In this document: positions 10,996-23,484 of the stretch, piece by piece
Position numbering within the stretch: position 1 is the stretch's first letter
Layout of the letters: every line of letters begins with the position of its first letter
Assembly (NCBI GenBank): GCA_029721435.1
Contig: CM056573.1
Location: 150,309,947-150,373,946 of the forward strand
Direction: 5' to 3'
DNA length: 64,000 nt
Origin: Gymnothorax reevesii
Taxonomy: Eukaryota > Chordata > Actinopteri > Anguilliformes > Muraenidae
Made by a program: the position numbers and the translations under genes
The notes under the pieces: generated by a model
Databases searched by the model: none
What the model saw: the letters and a program-made list of their open reading frames with translations, nothing else
Told to the model about the DNA's origin: nothing

Positions 10996-11329
10996 CTTCC
11001 ACATCCATTGATATATGCAGATACACTGTACACAGAAACACTTTTTCTCTACAGTCTGTTGGCAGGAGAGGGATGTTTTGCAGAGTTTGAGGATGTGTTT
11101 ATATCTCTTGTCTGTGGGGTGGGAACAGCCAATTTGGGTAAAGGTCGAAGCAGCAAACGGACCCAGCTGAGTGAGTGCTCTCGTGGCCAGGGGTGGTGGC
11201 CTGAGCAAAGCTGGCAGGGGTGAGTCTGCAGATCATTTTGGGCTGTTTGGTCACCACAAGCTTGTTTGTTTGGGCTGGGTGATAATACAGTGATAATTTC
11301 TCAAATTTACCTTTTCTCATAAGAATCAT

Positions 11330-11525
11330 AAGAAATGTGAAATTGTGTGGGAAATTCCAGCTGAAGTGTAACATGACCAGTGAAAATTCAAACATGAAAT
11401 AGCAATACAATTTATGTGTGGCTGTATTGTTAGTATATCCAGGTGTATGGTTCAGAGGAAATTGAAGGTCTGAGGCAAACCAAATTTTTTTGGTACTCAT
11501 ATAAATGTTTGACGTCATTCACATA
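11330..11525 (+). repeat. dispersed repeat, copy 1 (partner at 61135-61318)
   Basis: Roughly 190 bp that match the reverse complement of 61135-61318 with moderate divergence; shared blocks lie around GTGGCTGTATTGT, ATCCAGGTGTAT and GAAGGTCTGAGGCAAA. No ends or coding domain were recognised, so the family is unknown. Confidence 0.7.
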
Positions 11526-13515
11526 CTGGTGTTCTGAGACACTTTTGTTGGTTTAATTATGAAAAAATAAATGTTGCTGGTTGTTCTGAGAAACTAAGGT
11601 CCATGATTGTGACATTTTTCTGGGGGGAGGGGGGAGGAGAGGCAACTCAGTGGGTGGAGGATGGACTTGCAGATTGGGGCCTTAGAAATTGTAAATCATA
11701 AAGGCCTCTTGAATAGAAATGGCTGACATGACGGAAACATTGTGATTGATCACTAAAATGCAGTCTACTTCTGAATATAAGTAAAAAGTTGAAACCCCAA
11801 GGGATAGCAGGGAAAAAGCTTGTATTCAGAAGTATTAAGTGACTGCACAATGTTTATTGTTACTCCTACTTTCTTGAATTGGCAGATTTTTTATTTTTTT
11901 ACATACAACTGACAAACCCAACTCTCATGACTTTCTTTGTCGTGGTTATTGTTCCAATATACTATCCAAATGTACTGAAATAATATGTTGCTTACCTCTG
12001 TTTGAAACCTTAAAATTTATCTTGCATCAGTACCTCTATGGGCACCACCTATCTCTGTAACTAGTGAAACAAACCAACTGCCAAAGCAAAATCAGTTTTT
12101 TTCACTATGCATACATTGCTCATATTTTATTTCAAGAGATTTCTCTGTGGTCCATATCTGGTTTTGCAAGATCTGAATAAGGTGGTGGGGTGGGGCGCCA
12201 CGTATTGGCATTACTTGTAAAACCAGCATAGTGCCGAAACAAATTCAGTGTTTTCGCAATGTACATAAGAGGCATATTCCATTTCAAGAAACTTCTCCAT
12301 GACACGTCTGGTTTTGTCAGATCTGTTGTATTGGTAAAAGCGCCCCTTATCCTGATATATATTTGAACATTCGTTCCCTTGTATCCAGACATTGGCAAAG
12401 AGTGCCATAAAACTTCCTTCGGCATGTTAAAATATACTGAAAGGGCTGGAGACTCAGCTAATTTCAAGACTCTGTCTTCTTGGTTAACATTTTAATGGCC
12501 CCTGAACATCACTGCAAATAGGCGAATTGGAGATTTTGTCAAAATGTCTTTAGCCACTGCTCCAAGATGGAGCATAGTGCCAAAGATGTTTCTGGAGTCC
12601 TTTGTTAAGCCCAAAGGAAGGTTCAAATGAATAATCTACCCATCCCCACCGGTGTGTGGTTATTAATGTTAATGCACTGTAGAAACAGAAAAAAATTAGC
12701 CCGCACCTGACTTTGGGAGCAAATATCTTGAAAAACCAAAAATGTGCGAGACTAAATACCTCAAATTTTTTTTCTCACCTTTAACGTCTGAAAACAAAAT
12801 GGGTAAGATGAATTTGGCACCGGTCTGGTTTAAAAATTAAAATAAAATTATAAATTATTATAATTTTTAAAAATAATTTTTCCTGTTGTACACAGATTTC
12901 TTTTCATTTCACGTACAGCCAACATGATCACCAGGTGGCACTTTCACATTTACCAAATGTGGGTGTCCCAGTATCAAATGCAATCAAAACTTCTTTGGCA
13001 CATTGAAGCAGTTATCCACAATATTCCTTCAAAAATGGGTATTTTTCTTCAAAAATGCTCAATTTGGTACCTGATTTGTCCTCTTCTAGGTGACGCTGTA
13101 GCCATATCGATTAAAAATTGTGAACTCAAATTGCAGGATTTTCGGTTACATTTATCTGGACACCATTCTGCCAAATTCTGTGATGTCAACTCCACGAAGT
13201 ATCTCAGAAGTGCCATTCTCTCAGAATATGGCTCTTAAATTTCACAAGATAGGAGATGGGGAGAGTATGGAGAAGAGTACAACCAAATGTGATCATCTAT
13301 TGTTGCCCATCCATCTCTGGGTTTGACATAGAGCTTTTTCTGTTTTTTCAAACCACAGTCCTAGAGTGGTTATTTGAGTCACTGCCTCTTTTCTGTGAGC
13401 TTGAGCCAGGCTGACCATTCTCCTTTGACTTCTCTCATCAGTGTTTTAACATGCAGAATTGCTGCTCTCAAGATTTTTATTTTTTTTTGTAAGTTTTTTG
13501 TTTTACACCCCTATC
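11526..13515. other. non-coding, with a short imperfect direct repeat
   Basis: No exon-like signal. About 80 bp at 12093-12175 recur imperfectly at 12247-12325 (blocks ATTTCAAGA, TCTGGTTTTG, AGATCTG). The rest is AT-rich. Confidence 0.45.
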
Positions 13516-13516
13516 T

Positions 13517-13592
13517 GTTTAATACATATTCCGAGTAAATTATGAGGCATTTGAGTTTAATACATATTCCGAGTAAATTATGAGGCATTTGA
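13517..13592. repeat. 38-bp tandem duplication
   Basis: Two exact head-to-tail copies of a 38-bp unit (GTTTAATACATATTCCGAGT... to ...GGCATTTGA) directly before the GTGA microsatellite. Confidence 0.95.
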
Positions 13593-13596
13593 AGGT

Positions 13597-13699
13597 GTGA
13601 GTGAGTGAGTGAGTGAGTGAGTGAGTGAGTGAGTGAGTGAGTGAGTGAGTGAGTGAGTGAGTGAGTGAGTGAGTGAGTGAGTGAGTGAGTGAGTGAGTG
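13597..13699. repeat. (GTGA)n microsatellite
   Basis: About 25 uninterrupted GTGA units, about 103 bp. Confidence 0.98.
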
Positions 13700-14325
13700 G
13701 TACTGTTTGAAGTATGACTTATTGTGTCAGGTGTTTATGGGCTTGTTTGTGCTTGTATTGTGAGCTTCGGGACTGCTTGTATGTGTTTGAACTTGGCCTA
13801 AGAGGAGTAGATGGGGTGAGAGAGCCAAACAGAATCAGGGCAAAGGAGATGCTCCATGCTCCATTTAACCATGAAAATATGCGGAAAGATGGGCGGGAGA
13901 GTGAAGATAGTGTGGGTGGGGGGAGAATGAAATGATGAGACGGTTGTGGCAAAAAGTGGGTAGGGAGCGAGTCAGGTCACAGAAATATACCTCCCTTTGT
14001 CCAGCCCCACTCTCATTTGGTGATTGTAGTCGTTGATGAACAGAGAAGAAGCCTGAGCCATGACTTCCTATTCTGGTATAGTATTTTTATAAACACATCT
14101 AGTTATTTTGGAAACAGATTTATTCATGGGATTGATTGTGACTGCTGTGCAGTCTCCCAATTGTGACCTTAATGTGGGTCGACTCTAAACATAGGAACGG
14201 TCTGTTGGCTGCTCCCCACTTGTTAAATTTATGCTTGACTCGCGTTTGTGAAAGTGCTCTTATTATCCTTTGTAGTTAGCAGTGTGGGAGGACCTCTCCG
14301 TGACTGGGCTCTGTTGTTCTAGCTG
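13700..14325. other. non-coding, no recognised feature
   Basis: Mixed-composition sequence lying upstream of a TATA-box candidate. Nothing else is supported. Confidence 0.35.
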
Positions 14326-14454
14326 TATAAAAGCGGCTGAGAGCTCTTGGATTCCCACGTGTTTTTAACAAGGAATATGGGTAATGCGAGTCACCAGGGT
14401 GCTGCAGCTCTGAGGTGGTCTCGGGAGTGACGCTGCTCCCACGCTCAGAATACG
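14326..14454 (+). promoter_or_regulatory. candidate TATA promoter and non-coding first exon for lipe
   Basis: TATAAAAG at 14326-14333 is followed about 120 bp downstream by a strong splice donor (TACG|GTAAGC, exon end 14454). A transcript starting near 14357 would have a short leader exon that could splice to the lipe acceptor at 23242. The acceptor leaves only TG before the lipe ATG, so some upstream leader exon must exist. Mammalian lipe also uses alternative non-coding leader exons far upstream. The pairing is inferred from motif spacing only. Confidence 0.3.
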
Positions 14455-16627
14455 GTAAGCAGCAACTTGGGAGATATGATACAGTGACCTGTTCACAGAT
14501 GAGGGTTGTCTTGGCGACAGATGTCTTTCAGAGTTCTACGATAGCTTAACGGCTTGCGATGCTAAAATAATACTTCTGAAATGAAACACAACGTTGTGCC
14601 TTCTTTCCTGGAAGGAACAAAAAACATTTGAAAAGTCACGTCGAACGTTATCAACGCCTAAGAAAAAGTTGGCAAGATTATTGTTTATTTTGCTTATGGG
14701 GTATGCCTTCTAAGCTCTGATTTTTGCATTTTGAGCTTGTCTAATGTAGGCTAGCTTGCAAAGGGTACCTGGCCTCTGTGTAAAAGCGGGGCAGGTTCTT
14801 AAAATGGCTCCCATTGGTTGGGGTTGAGTCATTAGCGGGAGGAGAAGGGCATGTCTCCTCTCCTGAGCCTCAGCCCTCTCACTTCCAGCAAATGAACGAT
14901 TTGTGATGCAAACATCTGTGTTCATTTACCAACTACATTTCGCCGTCCAATATTTTCTGTCACCAGTTCTTGGAAGCAGGTGGCAGTGAATTTCCATGTT
15001 CGTCGAAATTGTGTGATGGACAGATGGTCGGCAGGCGTGCTCTTGCAGTGAGACGTTCTTGAGATAGCTGTTGCTTTCTGCCTAAAAAATCTCACGATCC
15101 TGTCTCTCTCAGGTTGGTTTCCTTTCCACATTTTTCCTTCTCACAAAGAGCACTTGAGTTGCATTGTGAAATGTTTTGTGAAGTGCTTGGCTGCATTTTG
15201 TTAATCTGATTAGCCACCATTACAGCATGAAATGTGGGTGACAGGTTCTTTTTTTGCCCACTCAGTTTTTGCTGCTTAGTTGCATTGGGCTCTTTTCCTA
15301 CAGGTGGACAAGAGCTGGTGTCTCTATTCTGTTAATGCTCTGCTCTTGCAATGAGTGCTTTGACAGAGTGATGTATGTTTACCTGGGAGGGTCACAGTGT
15401 CATCCCACAAACACACACTCACCACTTGTGCACGCACAAACGATTATTCCCGCGCTTGCCTTTTGTGCTAAATGGAATATTTTGTGATTTTTTGGAAAGA
15501 CAGAGTGTATGACACTTGAACACGCCACGGGTGGTCAGTTGAGAATGGTGTGCTGTCAGTTGCAGTACAGGTCAGGACGGGGGGAGGTGCGTCTCCCCAG
15601 TTATGGGTTCTGTTACCCCGCTCTCTGCATTGGGGTGCATGAGGCTTGGGTCAGGCCTGTGCTTGTCAGTGATTTGGCGTCTGCACAGATGTACTTGAGG
15701 AGAGCTCTAGCTCTGCACCCATCACTCTCTGCCCCCTCAACCCATCTCTGTCCCCCCCATGCCTTTCCTCTCCTCACGATTTCTCCTTCTTCTGTCAAAT
15801 GTAAAGTCTATTATTCCTTATTCCTCACAACATTCACTGGCATTACTGTGTGGCATTGTGGTCTACTCATATTCACAGGGTTCCCTCTGGGTTCTGAAAA
15901 ATATTCTTCACTTTCTCCATCGAGAAATAAAGTAAAAAAAAATATTCTTTACTTTATCATAGCCGTCATTTTTGAATTAGTCACTCATGGATTTTATAAA
16001 ACTTTGAAAAGCTTTCAAAGCGGACAAAGTGCATGCAACATGAACAAGGTCAAACCTCAAATATTTGTGTTATAACGGGTCTCTCCATTACACTTTCGAT
16101 TGTATGTATAATTTTGGGTCCATTCAAGTCCAGCCTCTAATAATGGGGACCACGTGGACCATAAAAGCTAAATTAAAACCTCTTGAGCAGTTAGCATGGA
16201 ATTTATTCAAAAGACTGGCAATAGAAATCACTTTAAACCCTTAATTTCTTTATTTTTTTCCTAAACATTTTTGTCGATGCAGCCATTTTTGGCATCCCAA
16301 AATTAAAAAGGGACAAGCCCTTTAAGGGCAATAGAGAGGCCTGACAAAAATGCTAAATTGGAGTTGGGGTGAGCTTAAAATTTTGTGCTGTTGGAATCAG
16401 AATTAATGGAATTGTCAGATGTTTATTTAAAATGTTTAACTTTTAAGATTTCCATTCTTAAGGCAAGTTCAATGTTTTGTGCACAATTTATTGGAATCCT
16501 TAATGTAAATCTTAAACGATTAGGGTTTCATAAGTTAAACATCTCAGATAATCACTAATTCTGATGCCAGCAACAAACAAGTCTCAGTACTGGCCCCCTC
16601 ATCCACATCTCTCAAGGGAGTGCTTTT
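14455..16627. other. non-coding, no recognised feature
   Basis: No splice-bounded coding sequence identified. The 188-codon open frame at 15509-16075 has no recognisable domain or codon pattern of a conserved gene. Probably lipe first-intron sequence. Confidence 0.35.
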
Positions 16628-18682
16628 ATGGAGTTACATTAAGGTCAAAAGTTTTGTGCTTAAAAAAAAAAAAATTTGAAACTGAAAATTCATGTGTTGA
16701 TCTTGAATTTTGAAAAATATAACAATGTATTCAAAATAAAAATAAGTGCATGAAACATTTTTTCAGGTTAAATACAATTTTGATTCACTTTTGTAATTCT
16801 TTTGAATTAATTATTTATTTTCACTTCCATATATATTTTGACTTTTGAGGTCTTATTTTTTTCAGTTGCATGTTTTATGTTTTCAGATTCAGATCTTTAT
16901 TTTTTTTCCATTTCAAATCTTTTTTTCACTTTCAGATCTTTTTTTTCAGTTTCAAATCTGTTTTATGAGTTTCAGACTTGTGACCCTGATGCGGCGTGGG
17001 GGGCGTGGTATCAAGTGAGCTGGGTGTGGAATCATGAGTGACAGCTGAACAAAGATGCTTGGAACCTTCCCCAGTGACAGTGCCCTCAGGGAACGTAGGA
17101 ACTAAAACAAATCTAACACAACAGTTATATACACCATATTCATGTGATTGGCAGTGTAAGAATTGATTCCAGTGGCAAACTTCCATTTAAAAATCAGTTT
17201 TAGACAGTGCTGAGCACCAATTGCGGTATAAGAGCGATAGATTATGCCAGATTTTGCAGTTCAACAGCCACATTTTAAGTGCTGATATGTCTGATTTCCG
17301 CATAGCATTGTGAATGCAGCGTAGTGTCCGCTTTGCTTGCAAAGATGGCGTCCGGCCAGTCGGGTCAACCTGCTGGAGAATCATGCATCCAACACACACA
17401 GGTGAGACATGTTTACTAAGTTTTGGGAAATCATAACAAACACAGAGTGGAAGACGTGTGGGCTGGACCAAAGCAGAAACGGCAGAATAGCTTCGCCATC
17501 TTGTGGATGTATAAATGTCCAATGAGGCTGTTGTAAACAGTAGGCTAAACATGGGTGTTGACAACTTAGAGACTTGTTTTCCGTGTTCTTTTTATCCTTT
17601 CATACTTAAAATGGACACGAATAAGAAATTGTAATCAAACAACGCAATTTATTTAAAAAAAAATATGTATTTTTAAATCCAGTGTATTTGATGTTTATTT
17701 AATCAGAAGACATTGCAGAGAAATTGGAACTTCAGCTGTTGTCCCGTATGAGCGAGTTTCGTTTTTTTGGAGCACGGTTTAAGCCAGTTATACTGCATTT
17801 TCCATATACATACACAAGCTGGCGGCGACGTGCTGCCACGAAAACAATGGGATTGTACACTCTAGTTTTCTTATATCTCCGTGTTTGTTATGATTTCCCA
17901 AAACTTTGTTAACATGTCTCACCTTTGTGTTGGATGTATGGGCTCCAGCAGGTTGACCCGACCGGCCGGACGCCATCTTTGCAAGCCAAGCGGACACTAC
18001 ACTGCATTCTCAATGCTATGTGGAAAACGGACATATCAGCACTTAAAATGCGGCTGTTGAACTGCAAAATCTGGAATAATCTATCGCTCTTATACCGCAA
18101 TTGGTGCTCAGCACTGTCTAAAACAAATTTTTAAATGGAAGTTTGTCACTGGGATCAATTCTTACACTGCCAATCACGTGAATATGGCGTATATAAGTGT
18201 TGACTTTGATTCGTTTTAGTTCCTACGTTCCCTGAAGGCACTGTCACTGGGGAAGGTTTCAAGCCTTTTTGTTCAGCTGTCACTCATGATTCCACGCCCA
18301 GCTCAGTTGATACCACGCCCCCCACGCCGCATCAAGTTCAAAAGTCTGAAACTCTAAAAACAGATTTGAAACTGAAAAAAAAAAAGATCTGAAACTGTAA
18401 AAAAATAAGATCTGAATCTGAAAAGATAAAACATGCAGCTGAAAAAAATAAGACCTCAAATGTCAAAATATATATGGAAGTGAAAAGTGAAAATAAATTA
18501 TTTATTCAAAAGAATGACCAGAGTGAATCAAAATTATATTTAACCTGAAAAAACGTTTCATACACTTATTTTTATTTTGAATACATTGTTATATTTTTCA
18601 AAATTCAAGATCAACACATGAATTTTCAGTTTCAAATTTTATTTTTTCAAGTACAAAACTTTTGACCCTAATGTAACTCCAT
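16628..18682. mobile_element. foldback (giant hairpin) DNA element
   Basis: The two halves are imperfect inverted copies: about 16628-17520 pairs with about 17805-18682, leaving a loop of roughly 280 bp. Ends read ATGGAGTTACATTA at 16628 and the complementary TAATGTAACTCCAT at 18669-18682. The flanking octamers GTGCTTTT (16620-16627) and ATGCTTTC (18683-18690) share TGCTTT and could be a decayed 8-bp target duplication, as made by hAT- or P-type transposases. Open frames near the inner arm ends (17564-17187 minus, 17724-18134 plus) are arm-to-arm copies of the same sequence, with no recognised domain. Confidence 0.8.
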
Positions 18683-18690
18683 ATGCTTTC

Positions 18691-20571
18691 TGGTTACTGT
18701 ACTGTCTGAAACCACCGTGTGATGCTAAGCTGGTAAACCCAAAGCCTCCCAGCGGTAGCAAGCGCCACGGGATTTGCATAATTCAGTCATAATTACAACA
18801 CCACGCGTAACGGATTACCACGTATTGTTATTGGTCAAAAGCTTGGCGTCCATTCGGTCATAAGGTATTGTCTATTTTTACAAACATATTGCTGCTACTT
18901 GCACTGAGTTTTTGAACATCATGGAATGCATAGCCATTTCAGTCATAATAGAGTGTAAAAGAGTGAAACGCCCCTCTAACATTATTAGCCGCTCGTTAAG
19001 AAAAAAAATTGCTTGGAGCTTGTTAAAATTCTGAGATAGCAATTCCAGTTGGAGCAAAAACCATCGCACACAGCGCTCACCCCAAGACCGAATTTGAGAA
19101 CTGCTGAGGTAGGCTTCAGCAAACTGCCTTACTGGCTAACTAATCGCACTGGCCTGAGTATATTTTAACAGCGATGGGTTCACAGACAACCAACCCAGCC
19201 TTGTAGGAACAGTTGTCAATACAAAGTTTTGATCATTATTGATGATGTATCAGATATCGTATAGCACTGTCTTGCCTTTAAAGCTAACTTGGAATTACCA
19301 TGTTTTGCATAATGTAAACTCTGAAATTGTCAGTCATACTGTGGTAGAAAACATGGCAACAAATGACATGATTGTACTCATCAAGCGATTGCTAAGTCGA
19401 AGACTATTCAAACTAATATATGCCGTGTAAAGAGGCGCTCATATCTGCTCATATCAATTACGTTTTAACTATGGACTAGTTCCTAGTTTTTCTAGTTCTT
19501 TATGATGGGTTGACAGCTTCCATCGTTTTACAGGTAAAACGCAAATCCGCGAATAGGCACTTCCTCACATGACTGACTGCATGATAACATAATTCGGCTT
19601 TTCCACTGAATGGAGACCTGTCAGCCAGTAAGACATCATTTGGACGTATTTTCCTGTAAAACCCCTCTCTGATTGGTCTTTCTTGCCTCTGTTCATTGAA
19701 GATAAACAATAAGAAAGTGCTGTTCTGTTTTACGGACATTCAGTAACGCAGTAAACTGCCCAAAGTGAAGAACTTTTTATTTATTTATGCATTCATATAA
19801 ATTATATGGGGCAAAAGAAAACATCTTTGGGACTACAGCCTTGAATGCTCTGGGCAGGCGAAGCCACTATTTACCTTTGAATTTTTATTTGTCATTAAAC
19901 AAATACATTCGCCGCTGTGACAACGGCTCATAATTTTCTCATCATGGATTAATTTTTTTCTTCAATGACAAAAATAACAAGCAGCAGCGGGAACCCCGAT
20001 TTACAAGTATGAACTCTCATGCAGGCTTTTTTTCCCCACACTTTTCCCCTCCCTGGACTCAATTCTCAGTTGGACTCCTCATGAATTTCCGTTTCACTTT
20101 TTGAGCGCTGTTCTAGTGACATGCCTCAATCTAGAGTGACGAAGTTGGCTAACCATTTCGTTGTACGCAACGATCGGTGGGAATTGCACCTCTGAAAGAA
20201 GCCACACCCGGTTTACACTCACTGCCCTCGGGCGCTTAAATAGATACGCTGGGGGTTGTGGGAGACGGGGACAGATACACCGAGACAGATGGGACACCAC
20301 TGTTTGCCACGTACACTGGCACTGCCTCACACCCCTGTCTCCTGCTGGCTATAGACCATGGACCCGTGACAGAAGGAGGGAGAGGGATGGGGGGGGGGAT
20401 GGGGGGGGGGTGGAGCGAGCGAGCGAGCGAGCGAGCGAGGGAGTGAGTCGGGACTCTGCATAAAGCATACAGAGAAGAAGACAAGGTCAGAATATTGGGG
20501 AGCGGTAAAGGGTTGGTTTTAGTTAAAAACATTAAAGACACAGTTCACCCTAATATCAGAAATATTTTTTT
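18691..20571. other. non-coding, with short G-rich and (GAGC)n tracts
   Basis: No coding signal. A G-rich tract (about 20385-20410) runs into a short (GAGC)n repeat (about 20411-20440). Confidence 0.4.
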
Positions 20572-21058
20572 TTGGGCTGCCGGATAGCCCACTCGGTAAT
20601 GCATCTCGTTACGAAGAAGAAGTGACTATTACGTTGCGGGTTCGAGCCCCGCTTCGTACCAGCCGGCAGTGGTTGGCAGCTTTTTCAGAGTAGCGAACAA
20701 TTGGCTATAGCGCTACAGGGTTGCAAATTGGGGAGGGAATATACTTGTTGCCTTGTTCGTTGCTCAAGCGCCTCCTGTTAACCTGACGGGCGCTCGTCAG
20801 GAAGATTCTAAGTCTGTTCATGTTCGGGTATCCACCGCCCTCTTTCTGAACTTGCTAAGATTCAACCAATGAGTGTATAAGAAGCAGTGGCTGACAGGCG
20901 CGTGCTTCGGAGGAGAGCCGCGAACTGTCTACACTCTCCTGAGTTGGCAGCAAGGGGTCGCATACGAGCTAAAATTGTACATAGTTCACCAATTGGTCAT
21001 TCCAGATTCGGGAGGGATTGGAGATGCCAAATTTTTTAAATAAATAAATAAATAAAGA
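20572..21058 (+). mobile_element. tRNA-derived SINE
   Basis: The head contains an A-box-like TAGCCCACTCGG (20585-20596) and a good B box GGTTCGAGCCC (20639-20649), at the spacing of a tRNA-derived RNA polymerase III promoter. A ~390-bp unrelated body follows, then an (AAAT)n tail at about 21036-21056. The length is at the long end for a SINE. It is not a functional tRNA gene: the clover leaf does not close and the sequence runs on into the body. I cannot name the family. Confidence 0.8.
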
Positions 21059-23242
21059 TTTTTTTTTCTCTTATGTGTAGTGCTGTTTATCCATCTAAGT
21101 TGTTTTTGGTGGGAGTTGTCAAGTTTTTGAGATGTTTGTAGATTTCTTCCTTTTCATTTATAAAGGAGCTAGATGGTGAAAGGTGCTCAACGTGCCAAAA
21201 AAAAAGACATTTGAAATGATGCAGTCGCTCAAGAAAATCCTTAGTCCTTGTTGTGAGCAGTTTAATATTGGAACTATTGTTTTTCGATCAGACTTTCTAC
21301 CACACTACGCCCGCAGTTGGCAGATGGCACTACAGATGGGACTCTGGGCTGGGCAGTAGGAGTGTGGGGGAAAGGGAAACTAATCAAATGGAACATGAGG
21401 AGAGCTTACCATGTTCTTTATGACTGTATTCCAGCATTTGAAATACAAAGATATGAATTTCTGTGATAATTTTTTTTTTTTTTTTTTAACACAATGCAGT
21501 TACTGCTGTTGCCTCTCAATAAGGGGGTTCTAGTTTGGAATTCCAGTCAGCTGGGACCTCTTTGCGTGGAGTTTGGATGTTCAACCCGTGTTCACCTTGA
21601 GATTCCCCCAGGTCCCCCAGTGTCCCTCACCTCAAAAAAACTATGAATACTCTTGCCTTTGCCCCTGACTAATCAGACCTGATTAATCACTGGCATCAGA
21701 ACTGGAGTTGGTCCCTGGGCAATGCACTGTAGATGCCCAGCACTCTTAAGTATCTGAGATGGATCAAATACAGATAAGACAGATTATCCTGCAGGATTTA
21801 GTGAAGTATATCTTTAAAAACTTATCTTAACTAAACCTGGCTCTGAAGTGTACAACTTATCATATTTTCATTATATGAGGGAAATAAACTCTGATGGGAC
21901 CCAACAGCAGTTTTTGGGGGCTGGTCATTCCCAACACATTTCCCTTCAATTGCAAGTGTGCCCTCCATTAATGGGATATTTGGGCTGGGCTCACTCAGTG
22001 ATGGCTGTGAGGAAGGGTCAAAGTAGTGCCGCACGGGGACAAGCTTGGGCCACCTCAGTTTACAGGACTTATTCGGCTGCCGTCTTCAGGTCCTGATTTA
22101 GATAAAAAGGGTAAATCTGAGCACTGCGTTTGTTCAGATGGGAGAAATAGGATCTATGCGGATCATCCGTGTTGCGTAAGCAATATGCGGGAGTTGAAGC
22201 TTAGCTGCTGCTTCTGTCTGGTGTACTGTGTGGATTGATGGGAAACCCTATACCGCTCTCTAGTGTTGCATTTCGAGGCTGATCAAGGACTCCAGTTATA
22301 ATGCCACCCGTTCTGAACTGCTGCTCAGTCATGCTTCGGTTTTGGAAAATAGGTTCTCACGTGGTGCGACTTGCTGACTGGATTGTGACATTCAGATCAT
22401 GCTGTGCTCCACAGTGAAGCATGACGTTGGCATTCACTGTCTGACGCTCTTCGTTGACTGCTTTGGCTCGACAGGATATGTTCATTCTTCCAATTCCCCC
22501 TGCCGACCCGGGCGGCACCTGAAGTTATGAAGTACTGTGCTGCAAAGTGTTCTGAGCCATGTCGCATTTTTGTGCACAGACTTCTTAGAGCACAATAGAT
22601 TGATTCATTTCCCTGGCTCACTTCCCTGGCTGGTTGTTTACAAGGGTTTTCACATACAATGTGTGTCTGTGCTACTCTAAAAAAAATGGCCACTTGGTTT
22701 GTGATTTCCTAACAACTCCAGTATTTTGCCTTGTGTATGCAGCTCTCAAGGGACCTGGTATTGTTTCCCTTTTGGTAATTTGTTTTTTTCCCGATAAGTG
22801 GATTATTAGCTTGATGCTCCCTGAATGTCAGTATTCAGAACTGACTACTGCTAGCCAGTGGGGCTAAACTGAAGTTTACCATCCATACTGCTGTGAACAC
22901 TCTTCTCTTAGGCTTTCTGAATATCTTTACTGAGGTTCCATGTGGGGTACCTGTGATGAGCCATTGGTAATCTTTGGGGTGGGGGGGTGGGGGGGGGGAT
23001 ATTGGAAATTTGTACTAACTGCCTTAAGTACACAGTTTGCTACTCTGTGGTACCTTGGAAGGGCTGCCTCTCTTTTTTGTGTTATTTTCTCGCACCAGTG
23101 GCTCCTTTATTCTCATGGTTTCAGGCTGTGTGAAGAAAACTGCTTCTAAAGCTTCCTGTGTATCCAGATTCTTTTATGGATTGATGCATATGTGGTAGAT
23201 TTTTAGGGTATTCTAATTTGCATCCCTTCTTTTGACCTGCAG
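21059..23242. other. non-coding sequence upstream of lipe exon 1
   Basis: No exon found. G-rich runs occur at about 22981-23000. It ends in the splice acceptor CTGCAG (to 23242) of the first recognised lipe exon. Confidence 0.4.
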
Positions 23243-23244
23243 TG

Positions 23245-23484
23245 ATGGATACCAAGGCGGTGTTTACAGCCCTGTACGATGTCTGTCAGGAGAATGTTGC
23301 CTTTTTCTCTGGGGGCCAGAAAGGGGCCCAGGGGGATGCCGCCCGGCGCTTAGCAGAAGCTATGACGCTCATCCAGGACCATGCCCGCAGTCTGGAGCCC
23401 ATCGTCTCCAACATCATCGCGGTCTATCACCACTTTGATTTTGACCCCCAGATACCTGCCAACGGATATCGCTCCCTCGTCAAA
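23245..23484 (+). CDS. lipe: lipe coding exon 1 (residues 1-80)
   Basis: ATG at 23245 lies two bases after a CAG acceptor (to 23242). It reads [21 protein letters not shown] and ends ANGYRSLVK before GTATGC. This matches the known start of the short, adipocyte-type form of hormone-sensitive lipase (N-terminal helical domain), which supports the start choice. Phase 0 at the 3' end. Confidence 0.95.

Noticed and set aside
10706..11223. Three overlapping ORFs of 100-122 codons
   Set aside because: Translation of (CA)n and the 31-bp minisatellite.
13597..13699. Regularly repeated array that might suggest CRISPR-like spacing
   Set aside because: Simple (GTGA)n microsatellite with no spacers, in a vertebrate genome. 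The 31-bp and 46-bp arrays are likewise contiguous tandem repeats without unique spacers.
15509..16075. 188-codon ORF as a possible single-exon gene
   Set aside because: No recognisable domain, composition like the surrounding intron-type sequence, and no promoter or poly(A) context.
17187..18134. ORFs of up to 125 codons in the foldback arms as a gene pair
   Set aside because: They are inverted copies of the same repeat arm with no recognised domain; kept only as a remark under the foldback element.
20572..20700. tRNA gene
   Set aside because: A and B boxes are present, but the segment does not fold as a complete tRNA and runs into a SINE body with an (AAAT)n tail.
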